From contig CANEHP010000026.1 of NCBI GenBank assembly GCA_947427325.1, positions 1-17,442 of the forward strand: a stretch of DNA of 17,442 nt. Reading direction: 5' to 3'. Source of the DNA: an uncultured Clostridia bacterium (GTDB lineage Bacteria; Bacillota; Clostridia; Oscillospirales; Ruminococcaceae). Below the pieces are notes generated by a model. It searched no databases and was not told the origin of the DNA. It saw only the letters and a list, made by a program, of their open reading frames with translations. Of this stretch, positions 7,854-14,114 are shown piece after piece. The translations under genes were made by a program, and so were the position numbers. Every line of letters starts with the position of its first letter. Position 1 is the first letter of the stretch.

Positions 7854-8618
7854 ATGAATGTAAACGAATTAATTCTTGACAAGGTTCGCAGTCTTATTTT
7901 TACTGATCTTGCCGACGGCTCGGTAATCGGTCGCTTAACCAAGCTGGAAGAACCAAGCTTGCAGACGGCGGCAGAAGGCGAAGAAATTACAGACGCACAG
8001 GGAGCATTGATCACAAAGCTTTTCAAGGCAAAAACCGGCAAGTTTACAGCAACAAACTCACTTCTTAGTATGGATCTGCTTGCATTGCAGTACGGCGCTG
8101 AAAAGGAAGTAGCTGACGCAACAAATAAAATTACCGTTCCTACTGAGGAAATTCTTACAGTAGAGAATGGAAAGGTTGTACTGGCTCATGAGCCTGTTGG
8201 TGAAATCAAGTATATTTATCAGCTTGAAAGCGGTCAGCTCGCAAAGAAATATACTGTTGGCGCTGCTGCAAGCGAAACAGACTTTGCAATTAACGGAAAG
8301 GAAATAACCGTTCCTACCAACGTAACAGGAAAAATTTATGTTGAATATGAATATGAAGCAGCTTCTGCTGTTCGTGTTGCAAACAATACAGAGAATTTCC
8401 CTGAGGCAGTCGGCGTTAAGATTTTTGCAATCTTTAAGGACGTGTGCAATGAAAACATTAAGTACGCCGGAGCAATAGTTGCAAATAAGGGCAAGATTGA
8501 TCCTTCCTCTATTGAAACCGCACTTACGGGAACAGGCAAGCATAGCTTTGATATTGACTTTATGAAGGACTATTGCGAAGACGGAGCAGATCTTTTCTCC
8601 GTCATAGTTGCAGAATAA
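7854..8618 (+). CDS. Probable major tail protein (254 aa)
   Basis: ATG at 7854 follows a strong CGGAGGA site. The protein is rich in Ala, Thr, Glu and Val, with many beta-strand segments and no cysteine-pair or enzymatic motif. It opens MNVNELILDKVRSLIFTDL and closes DFMKDYCEDGADLFSVIVAE, which fits virion tube or shell proteins. Codon use is less AT-rich than neighbouring genes, as expected for a highly expressed structural gene. Flanking terminators and its place before the tape measure gene favour tail tube over capsid. KEITVPTNVTGKIYVEYEYE, after an earlier VTVP-like TNKITVPTEEI, may mark an Ig-like or insertion subdomain. A minor structural protein is an alternative. Confidence 0.65.
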   Translation: MNVNELILDKVRSLIFTDLADGSVIGRLTKLEEPSLQTAAEGEEITDAQGALITKLFKAKTGKFTATNSLLSMDLLALQYGAEKEVADATNKITVPTEEILTVENGKVVLAHEPVGEIKYIYQLESGQLAKKYTVGAAASETDFAINGKEITVPTNVTGKIYVEYEYEAASAVRVANNTENFPEAVGVKIFAIFKDVCNENIKYAGAIVANKGKIDPSSIETALTGTGKHSFDIDFMKDYCEDGADLFSVIVAE

Positions 8619-8627
8619 GAGACTATA

Positions 8628-8682
8628 TAAACATTGAAATGTTGAGGGAGGTGAATATTCCGCCTCCTCAATGTTTCTTTTA
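8628..8682 (+). terminator. Terminator-like hairpin after the major tail gene
   Basis: AAACATTG... with the inner GAGGGAGG pairs with CCTCCTCAATGTTT, followed by TTTTAT. It lies 10 bases after the stop codon. The 5' arm also contains GGGAGGTGA, a strong ribosome binding sequence that the hairpin would hide, so a regulatory role is possible. Confidence 0.7.
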
Positions 8683-8717
8683 TATAATATCTCTATTGTA
8701 AATAAGGACGGTGATTA

Positions 8718-9092
8718 ATTATAAAACATACAGATATAAACCATTGGTGTGTATTGTGCGGCATCGGATATCATGCCTGCGATTCATGCAGCAAGGAAAA
8801 AAATGTTACTCCCTGGAGAAGTCTAACCGATACGGTTGAGCATTATAAAATCTTTATGGTTTTAAGAGATTATAAAAATAAGTTGATTAGTAGAGCAAAG
8901 GCAAAGGAGTTCTTGTCTGAGTTGGATTTATCTGACAAGGATAATTATAAAGATAATGTAAAGAGTGTCTTGGCAGACATTAATACAGTTGAGCAAGCTA
9001 TAACCGCTGAAACAAAAATGCCTACACAACAAATATCAAAAGACATAAAAACAAAGAAAAATAAGTTTGCCTCTGAAAGGGTTGATCTTTAG
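8718..9092 (+). CDS. Small phage protein with N-terminal Cys4 zinc site (124 aa), ATT or ATA start
   Basis: The only GTG, TTG or ATG-type start in frame (TTG 8754) falls inside the motif HWCVLCGIGYHACDSC, so the true N-terminus must lie upstream. An in-frame TGA at 8712-8714 limits it to TTA, ATT (8718) or ATA (8721). AAGGACGGTGA lies at the right distance for ATT or ATA. C11, C14, C21 and C24 (from ATT) form a zinc knuckle, followed by a helical stretch WRSLTDTVEHYKIFMVLRDY and a basic tail (KDIKTKKNKF). Similar unnamed Cys-rich proteins occur between major tail and tape measure genes in Clostridia phages. The function is unknown; a tail assembly helper or nucleic-acid binder is possible. 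Confidence 0.7.
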   Translation: MIKHTDINHWCVLCGIGYHACDSCSKEKNVTPWRSLTDTVEHYKIFMVLRDYKNKLISRAKAKEFLSELDLSDKDNYKDNVKSVLADINTVEQAITAETKMPTQQISKDIKTKKNKFASERVDL

Positions 9093-9160
9093 GAAGTATA
9101 ATGATAGCGGTTTGTATTGACTGACCGACTTTTTGAGGAGATGTGAATAGTATTTATTGT

Positions 9161-9212
9161 ATAGGGTAAGAATGCTATTCATAATTGTAAATAGTTTCTT
9201 GCCCTATTTTTT
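9161..9212 (+). terminator. Strong terminator-like hairpin
   Basis: ATAGGGTAAGAA plus CTATT pairs with AATAG plus TTCTTGCCCTAT, giving a stem of about 17 bp with one T.G pair and a small bulge. It ends in TATTTTTT. It lies between the zinc-site gene and the gene at 9241, just before that gene's ribosome binding site. Confidence 0.75.
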
Positions 9213-9240
9213 ACAGTTTTTACGAAAGGAGGATAAGAAA

Positions 9241-9459
9241 ATTAAAGCAATAAGCGAATTAACAGGAAAGGAATATGAACTTGAAGATGTGATATGGTAT
9301 GGCAATGCGCTTCAAGCTGCACAATATTATCTTTGGAATTGCAAGCCTGTTGATATGACGGTATCACCGGATACAAAAAGGTGGACGTTTGCGTTTACCA
9401 AAGAAGATCACAAAAAATATATTGGACGCTGGAACAATCAAAAGAGTAATTCAAATTGA
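9241..9459 (+). CDS. Small hypothetical phage protein (72 aa), ATT start
   Basis: AAAGGAGG at 9225-9232 is followed 8 bases later by ATT at 9241. No ATG, GTG or TTG is available, and extending upstream would run through the terminator hairpin. The product, (M)KAISELTGKEYELEDVIWYG followed by NALQAAQYYL and FTKEDHKKYIGRWNNQ, resembles short phage proteins carrying a (F/W)xKEDHxxYIxxW motif. It is compact, with several aromatic residues and no membrane segment. It ends in TGA, 15 bases before the cysteine desulfurase start, and is probably co-translated with it. The function is unknown. Confidence 0.65.
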   Translation: MKAISELTGKEYELEDVIWYGNALQAAQYYLWNCKPVDMTVSPDTKRWTFAFTKEDHKKYIGRWNNQKSNSN

Positions 9460-9474
9460 CAGGTTGGTGATAGT

Positions 9475-10578
9475 GTGAGAAACAGAATTTATTTGGATAA
9501 TGCCGCCATTAAAAAACCTTCTGATGATACTATTGAGTATATTTCAAATATCTTAAGAGACAACTGGTATAACCCCAATTCCTTATACGGATGCGGTGCA
9601 AAATCCAAAGAAATAATACATATGGCGAAGTCTGCCATATCAAAAGAAATTAATTGTAATGCGGAGGAAATCATTTTTTGCAGCTGCGGTTCTGAGGCAA
9701 ATGCTTTGGCGACTGTAGGATACATTAGGGCAAATGATAAAAAAAGCTTTGTTACAAGTACAACAGAGCATTCAAGTGTTTCGGAAAATCCTTATGCAAA
9801 GAAGATTATTACTGTCGATAAATATGGGTACTTCAACTTAAATGAAATAGAAAATGTTCACGACACGTTAGTATCTTTGCAAATGGCAAATTCTGAAATT
9901 GGCACAATACAGGATATTAAAAATATAGTAAAAATACTCCATAAAAATAATTGTGTTATTCACACCGATGCAGTTGCTTCTTTCGGGAAAATGAAAATTG
10001 ACGTAAAAGAGTTGGACCTCGATATGATGACCGCAGCAGGGCAAAAGATTGGCGGTATATTGGGCTGTGGGTTTTTGTATAAGAAAAAGAGTATAAAAAT
10101 TGAACCTATAATATACGGTCATAATACTTTACGTGGCGGAACTCCAAATGTTGCGGCTATTGCGTCGTTGAGCAAGGCTGTTGAAGATTGTTGCCGTTCT
10201 TCTATCTCGTCGGATAACAGAAACTATGTATATAATTACATTATGAAAAACCTTTCAGACAGTTACTTAATAGGCGCACCTATAGAATCGGGAAGTAGAT
10301 TGCCACACAATCTATATATGTGCTTTAAAGGTATTGAAGGAGAATCCTTAATGATTTTGCTGGATATGAAAGGCATCCAAGTATCCACCGGTTCTGCCTG
10401 TACATCCGGCAGCTTAACGCCTTCTGCAACTTTATCTGCTATTGGTATGGATAAACAAGATATTCATAGTTGTATCAGAATGACATTCAGCGGAAATGAA
10501 ACTAAAGAAAAGTTGGATTTTGTAAACAGTACATTAAAACAATGCGTTAAAAGCTTAAGAAATCTAACGGATAAATAG
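9475..10578 (+). CDS. Cysteine desulfurase, NifS/IscS-type PLP enzyme (367 aa)
   Basis: The family takes sulfur from L-cysteine via an enzyme persulfide, giving alanine, for Fe-S clusters, thio-modified tRNA or phosphorothioate DNA. Seen here: N-terminal YLDNAA, SEANALA, TTEHSSV with H99, D165 in HTDA, the PLP lysine K191 in GQKIGG, RGGTPNVA, and the catalytic C309 in STGSACTSGSL. Length and order are those of a complete enzyme. Three pocket positions differ from the usual form: NNEIG reads NSEIG, the Gln after the PLP Asp (DAAQ) is Ala in DAVA, and the His before the lysine (SxHK) is Gln. Start: GTG at 9475 after AGGTTGGTGA. It sits inside the tail module with no dnd, isc or suf partner nearby, so it is probably an accessory metabolic or modification gene. 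Confidence 0.88.
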   Translation: MRNRIYLDNAAIKKPSDDTIEYISNILRDNWYNPNSLYGCGAKSKEIIHMAKSAISKEINCNAEEIIFCSCGSEANALATVGYIRANDKKSFVTSTTEHSSVSENPYAKKIITVDKYGYFNLNEIENVHDTLVSLQMANSEIGTIQDIKNIVKILHKNNCVIHTDAVASFGKMKIDVKELDLDMMTAAGQKIGGILGCGFLYKKKSIKIEPIIYGHNTLRGGTPNVAAIASLSKAVEDCCRSSISSDNRNYVYNYIMKNLSDSYLIGAPIESGSRLPHNLYMCFKGIEGESLMILLDMKGIQVSTGSACTSGSLTPSATLSAIGMDKQDIHSCIRMTFSGNETKEKLDFVNSTLKQCVKSLRNLTDK

Positions 10579-10593
10579 AAAGGATATGGTTAC

Positions 10594-10742
10594 ATAGCGA
10601 ACAGAACAAAATTTAATGTTGATAAGGATATCAGCAAGCGAACTTATAAATGCAGCAATATTTAAAGCGAAACCTTTTTCAGTATCATTTTTCTAATGTT
10701 GAACATAAGCGGGTTACATGGATGAAAAGGGTTGGCAGGTAG
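10594..10742 (+). pseudogene. Remnant of a DUF1064-like phage nuclease gene, middle deleted
   Basis: From ATA at 10594, after GAAAGGA, the frame reads (M)ANRTKFNVDKDISKRTYK, which I recognise as the conserved N-terminus of phage DUF1064 endonuclease-like proteins (KFNVDKxxxKRTYDGIVFDS). It stops at TAA 10663-10665 after 23 codons. Another open stretch, FSNVEHKRVTWMKRVGR and stop (10689-10742), resembles the usual C-terminal VxW(M)xxVG ending. The roughly 80-100-residue catalytic middle is missing. The ATA start matches the non-ATG pattern of neighbouring genes. The N-terminal call is fairly good; the C-terminal one is weak. Confidence 0.5.
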
Positions 10743-10744
10743 AT

Positions 10745-10800
10745 TTAAGGCAACACCGCTCACAAAGACGTTAGGCGGTCATTGTGCGGTGTTGCCTTAA
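10745..10800. repeat. 56-bp palindromic repeat (perfect 15-bp arms)
   Basis: TTAAGGCAACACCGC (10745-10759) is the exact complement of GCGGTGTTGCCTTAA (10786-10800), with further CACAA/TTGTG pairing inside. No T-run follows, so it is unlikely to be a plain terminator. GGCAACACCGC palindromes of this kind are, in my recollection, dispersed repeats in gut Clostridia genomes. Confidence 0.7.
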
Positions 10801-10850
10801 TGCGAAGAGTCTAAACAAATTAAACGAGAAGAAAAGAAAGGAAATAAATA

Positions 10851-11072
10851 ATGTTTGAATATTTTAAGATAAAGAAAAAGGAATATAAAATTAAAACTAT
10901 GATTTATGATACTTTGCTTAAATTTTCTGACCGAAAAGATAAGCTTTTTGAGGTAACGGATAAACTGTTACTTTCCGTAAAGGGCGAAAGTCCCGAAGAA
11001 ATCAAAAAAGAGTTTATGGATAATTTAATACAATATATTTACGAAAGCAAAAAGGATAAAGACAAAGAATAA
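10851..11072 (+). CDS. Small hypothetical protein before the tape measure gene (73 aa)
   Basis: ATG at 10851 follows GAAAGGAA. The product MFEYFKIKKKEYKIKTMIYD continues with helical, highly charged sequence (LKFSDRKDKLFEVTDKLLLS, PEEIKKEFMDNLIQYIYESK) and ends KKDKDKE. The size, helical character and position just upstream of the tape measure gene fit a tail assembly chaperone, but there is no sequence signature to prove it. No slippery heptanucleotide for the usual chaperone frameshift is apparent. Confidence 0.6.
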   Translation: MFEYFKIKKKEYKIKTMIYDTLLKFSDRKDKLFEVTDKLLLSVKGESPEEIKKEFMDNLIQYIYESKKDKDKE

Positions 11073-11079
11073 GAGCATT

Positions 11080-11229
11080 ATGATATTGAGACTTCATTAC
11101 AAAAATCAGGAATGCGGTGTATTTCGTAAAGATTTCGGATGTTTTTGACCCGATGCAATAGATGAATCAGGAAGGCTGAAAGTAAGCACTGAGATATTTA
11201 AAAAAATGCAGGTTTTACGGTATTCCTGA
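11080..11229 (+). pseudogene. Small ORF interrupted by an in-frame TGA
   Basis: ATG at 11080 opens MILRLHYKNQECGVFRKDFG, then CF, TGA (11146-11148), and continues in the same frame as PDAIDESGRLKVSTEIFKKM and QVLRYS to TGA at 11227. Both halves read like one protein; DPDAIDE-type acidic sequence after F would be natural. TGA acts as a stop elsewhere in the window, so this is probably a disabled gene or a deliberate short product. The ribosome binding site is poor. The family is uncertain. Confidence 0.4.
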
Positions 11230-11258
11230 AAGATGAGTTTTGAAAGGAGGGCTTTATT

Positions 11259-12800
11259 ATGGATGATAAGGTAATTGATTTAATTGCCAAATTAGATATA
11301 AATAAAAGCAAACGGCAGTTACAAGCAGATATTGACAAGATAAAAGGTCAAATTGATTTTGCTGTTAAAGTAAAGAAAATTAAGCTTGATGAAAGTATTC
11401 AGAAATCGATAACAGCTCAGTTAGATAATTTGAAAATATCGCTTAATGATATGACAGTTAGCAAAGAACCGTTGAGCCAAACTGTGTCGGAGGTTAATAA
11501 TGCTTTAAAAGGGATACAGGTTAATGTTCTTTCAGGGAATGACGGTTCTCAGCAAGCAAAGCAAGCGGGTCAGCAAGTTGGGCAAAAATATGGCGACGGA
11601 TTTGCTCAAGGAATTAAAAATAATTCCACTAAATTTTCAAGTATTGTAAAAAATCAGTTTAAGCAAGTGGGAGATGCTTTTAAGCAAACATTTTCTATTG
11701 CCGCTATCGGTATGACCGCAATTTCGAAAACTAAGGAAGCAATAACAGAATTAAAACAAATTAATACATATTTAACCGAAATCAGTAAAGACAACGATAA
11801 ATTAACCGCTTCAGAGTTAAAAGAAATAGGCGACAATTCCTTTAATATTGCAAGTAAATACGGTAAAAAGCCTACTGATTATCTTTCGGGTGTTAAAGAA
11901 TTATATCGTGCAGGATATAGAAACGCAGAAAGAATTGCTGAACTGTCCGTTGCCGCACAGGGAGCAGGCGATATGACGGCTGAACTTGCCAATAAATATA
12001 TTATTACTACCGATAAAGCCTATAAATTAGGCGGTTCTGTTGAAAAATTAATGGAAATACTTGATGGCAGCAACAATATTACCAATCATAATGTTGTCAA
12101 TATGACACAGCTTGCCGAAGGCATGGCTATTGTTGGTTCTCAGGCGGCTAATGCCGGAGTTGGAATTGAAGAAACTACTGCGTCTTTGGGTACAATGATT
12201 GCAGCTACTCAAAGAGACGGCAGCGAAGTGGCACAAGCGTTTAAGGCAATTCTGATGAATATACAGCAGGTAACAGACGAAGAAGAAGGAATTGACGCCG
12301 AGGGTCTTACAAAATACGAAAGGGCTTGCGCAGCATTAAATGTTTCTTTAAAAGAAACCAAAAACGGAATCGCATCTTTGCGTGATCCTATGCAAGTCAT
12401 AAAAGAATTGTCCGAAGCATATGTCAAGTTAGACGAAAATGACATTCGCCGTACAAATCTGTTAAGTTCCGTTGGCGGTAAACTCAGAGCTAACGCTCTT
12501 GACGCCTTGCTCCAAAATCAAGATATGTATAATTCTATGCTTGAACAGTATGCGCAGGGTACGGGTACTATGGCGGCAGAAGCGGAGAAAACCGCTAATT
12601 CTTGGGAAGGTAGTTTAAACCGTTTATCCAATACATGGACTGATACCGTAGAAAACGTCACTGATTCAGATGCTATCATTACCGCTATCAACGGCTTGAA
12701 CGGTATACTTTTCGTTATCAACAAAATAACCGAAGCATTAGGCTCTTGGGGAACAATCGGGGCAGGTATCGGAATTGCAGCAAGCATAAAAAACGTCGGT
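11259..12800 (+). CDS. Tape measure protein, exon 1 (514 codons)
   Basis: ATG at 11259 follows AAAGGAGGG. Residues 1-130 are coiled-coil-like (INKSKRQLQADIDKIKGQID). From about residue 150 there is a TP901-type tail tape measure core: YGKKPTDYLSGVKELYRAGY, then AELSVAAQGAGDMTAELANK, GIEETTASLGTMIAATQRDG and NSWEGSLNRLSNTWTDTVE, ending in a Gly/Ala/Ile-rich stretch (SWGTIGAGIGIAASIKNVG). The protein sets tail length and probably enters the host with the DNA. Read without splicing, the frame runs into the intron and stops at 13047-13049 after 82 aberrant residues. With splicing, GGT (12798-12800) joins ATA at 14115 in the same frame and the reading continues with tape measure sequence. Confidence 0.88.
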
Positions 12801-13114
12801 AGACCTAAAATGTTTGGTCTTTTTGAATATGCCGACAGCAATAAGTGTTCTTATGGATACATAAGTTTTCTTAACGCCGAATATGGGACATACATATTCG
12901 TAAACGAAGCCTCAATATGCGGGGAAATTTCTACACTGTGCAGCACTTCCCTTTTGGAAGTAACAGTCCGCACACTGAAACAGTCCGCAGGGACAGCCCT
13001 TATAAGGAAGCCCTCACAGAAGCGACAACAGGCGGTAACAGTTAGGTGAAACCCTGCTGTTATAAGATGCGCTCGGTACTGACTGACATAACAGTGTGGC
13101 CTCTGAAAAGGTCA

Positions 13115-13500
13115 CGGAAATGTGAAAATCTTATCTTTCATTTGTGGAACTCTCATTGTCGGAGTTGATAAGAATGACAATAAAAACAAAATACTCTTGC
13201 CTTTGCGGAGTGGCAAGAATAAAAAATGTAAAATTGACTTTCATAGATATATTGGAACATATTGTTATATCAATTATAATTTTAATGCAAATTTTATTTA
13301 TATTGTCTGTTGATGAGGCATAATCGAATAGTATATAACCAGTCGCATATTGTGCATTCTGTAATTCTATGGTTCAATCAGACTCTTTGAGGGCTTGAGC
13401 AAATAAAGGAGTTGGACTTGTGTGCCATTATTACGATAAGGCTCAGAACTGCAAGGACGCTGTAGACGACCTGCACAACAGCCTTGCGATATTTTTATTT
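13115..13500 (+). other. Peripheral, non-coding part of the intron
   Basis: This is AT-rich with several stems: ATTGTC/GACAAT near 13156-13181, TCTTGCC/GGCAAGA (13195-13218), and GCAAGG with GCTGT pairing to ACAGC with CTTGC (about 13451-13489), which is followed by a T-rich run. A GTG at 13420 has AAGGAG upstream, but its frame runs through a terminator hairpin and shows no recognisable family. I read the region as intron periphery and possible remains of a lost intron ORF. Confidence 0.5.
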
Positions 13501-13507
13501 TTACATA

Positions 13508-13556
13508 GAAAAAAGAGACTGCATATTTTTAAAAAAGCAGTCTCTTTTCTGTGTGT
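13508..13556. terminator. Bidirectional terminator inside the intron
   Basis: AAAAGAGACTGC and GCAGTCTCTTTT form a 12-bp stem. Read on the minus strand the second arm runs into TTTTTTC, so it could end the antisense zinc-ribbon gene about 90 bases downstream of that gene's stop. On the plus strand the U-run is shorter (TTTTCTG), and a strong stop there would block the intron and exon 2. Confidence 0.65.
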
Positions 13557-13600
13557 AAAATATATAACACACCGAAAAAATTTAAATAAGGAGGTTAATT

Positions 13601-13639
13601 ATGTTTGGAAAAGTAGAGATAAAATTAAAGATACCTTAG
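13601..13639 (+). pseudogene. Twelve-codon ORF with strong ribosome binding site, probable gene remnant
   Basis: AAGGAGG precedes ATG at 13601, which reads MFGKVEIKLKIP and stops at TAG, four bases before the end of the antisense zinc-ribbon gene. An excellent start followed by almost no coding suggests the 5' end of a former gene, truncated when the antisense gene arrived. The lost gene cannot be named. Confidence 0.35.
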
Positions 13640-13642
13640 ATG

Positions 13643-13999
13643 TTAAAAGTCACTACCGCATTTATTACAATGATACTGCTTACCTATTTTCTTAGAACCA
13701 AGTCCGAATAGTCCCGCAGACACTGTTCTACCTATTAATGATATTTTAGATGTATTTGTCGATTGGCAGTAAGGACACTTAATAACGGGTATATAATACG
13801 GACTATTTGGGTCTTGTGTCGGATCATATTTTGGAGCATTTTTTCTTTGCTCTGCTAATTCTGTGTCGCAATCATAGTTAGCTATAAATGTTAGTTCACA
13901 ATTACATTCTGTACAAAAGGCGTTGTATTCTTTTGATGTTTCAAACCAATAAAATTTTTTACATTGAGGACATCTATATTGATTTTTATTTATAATCAT
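13643..13999 (-). CDS. Antisense double zinc-ribbon protein within the intron (118 aa)
   Basis: ATG at 13999 (minus) follows CAGGAG. The N-terminal half has YRCPQCKKFYW (C10, C13) and FCTECNCE (C29, C32, C34). After a Pro/Asp/Tyr linker (KYDPTQDPNSPYYIPVI) comes KCPYCQSTNTSKIS and a terminal CNKCGSDF. The VSAGLFGLGSKKIGKQYHC segment is a form I know from small Clostridia and phage zinc-ribbon proteins of unknown role. It is transcribed against the tape measure gene from its own promoter, like a lysogenic-conversion (moron) gene. Group I introns normally carry sense-strand homing endonucleases, so an antisense cargo gene is odd. The reading frame is intact, suggesting it is maintained. Confidence 0.8.
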   Translation of the reverse strand: MIINKNQYRCPQCKKFYWFETSKEYNAFCTECNCELTFIANYDCDTELAEQRKNAPKYDPTQDPNSPYYIPVIKCPYCQSTNTSKISLIGRTVSAGLFGLGSKKIGKQYHCNKCGSDF

Positions 14000-14026
14000 T
14001 AGTTTTTTCTCCTGTTTTTATTTTTA

Positions 14027-14055
14027 ATTATACTTCTCCACAAAGTATAAATCAA
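14027..14055 (-). promoter_or_regulatory. Minus-strand sigma-70-type promoter of the antisense gene
   Basis: Read on the minus strand, TTGATT (14055-14050) and TATAAT (14032-14027) are separated by exactly 17 bases, close to the vegetative consensus. The predicted start is about 20 bases before the gene at 13999. The promoter overlaps the first of the three tandem hairpins. Confidence 0.75.
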
Positions 14056-14098
14056 GTGCTTCTCCACAAAGTACGAAAAGTGTATATCCACAATACAC
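14028..14098 (+). repeat. Three tandem hairpins with a shared loop and compensated stems
   Basis: Stems and 7-base loops are: TTATACTT-CTCCACA-AAGTATAA (14028-14050), GTGCTT-CTCCACA-AAGTAC (14056-14074) and GTGTAT-ATCCACA-ATACAC (14080-14098). The stems differ but still pair. The one imperfect pair is G.U on the plus strand and A.C on the minus strand, which points to plus-strand (intron) RNA as the structured molecule. They end 16 bases before the 3' splice site. Confidence 0.7.
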
Positions 14099-14114
14099 AA
14101 ATAATAATAGTATG

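Larger units (their letters stand above)
12801..14114 (+). ncRNA. Group I self-splicing intron in the tape measure gene (1314 nt)
   Basis: P1: exon GTCGGT (12795-12800) pairs with GCCGAC (12831-12836), leaving the required U.G at the splice site; an AGACC/GGTCT extension lies between. P10: TTTTGAATAT (12821-12830), directly 5' of that guide, pairs with ATATTCAGAA, the first ten bases of exon 2, with one G.U. P2: CGAATATG/CATATTCG (12878-12900). P4: TGCGG (12918-12922) with CCGCA (12985-12989). P6: AGGG/CCCT (12989-13014) with an inner CCTTATAAGG. P8: TAACAG/CTGTTA (13036-13062). TAAGATG (13063-13069) matches the J8/7 consensus and leads into CGCTCG, which pairs with CAGAAGCG (13017-13024) as P7 with bulged A residues. 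P3 is weak (GCCT/AGGC). The last base is G (14114). No homing endonuclease is seen. The subtype is unassigned. Confidence 0.85.

Noticed and set aside
9157..9240. N-terminal extension of the 72-aa protein from 9157
   Set aside because: It would be encoded by the terminator hairpin, and AAAGGAGG would fall inside the gene.
12801..13049. Unspliced extension of the tape measure ORF as real protein
   Set aside because: The 82 residues after KNVG show a composition break and map onto the P1 extension, P2 and core hairpins; splicing gives a natural continuation.
13366..13395. Second set of group I-like signals (GTTCAATCAGACTC with TGAGGGCTT, able to pair with AAGCCTCA at 12907-12914)
   Set aside because: It resembles an R plus P3 segment, but I found no matching J8/7 plus P7 partner downstream. 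The 13017-13075 segment has P7, P8 and J8/7 in correct order. It may be a duplicated or alternative core and deserves covariance-model testing.
13420..13695. 91-codon plus-strand ORF inside the intron
   Set aside because: The frame runs through the strong terminator hairpin and a ribosome binding site, and shows no family resemblance.
12801..14114. Group II intron or IStron
   Set aside because: There is no GTGYG 5' end, no domain V hairpin, no reverse transcriptase and no IS605-type transposase.
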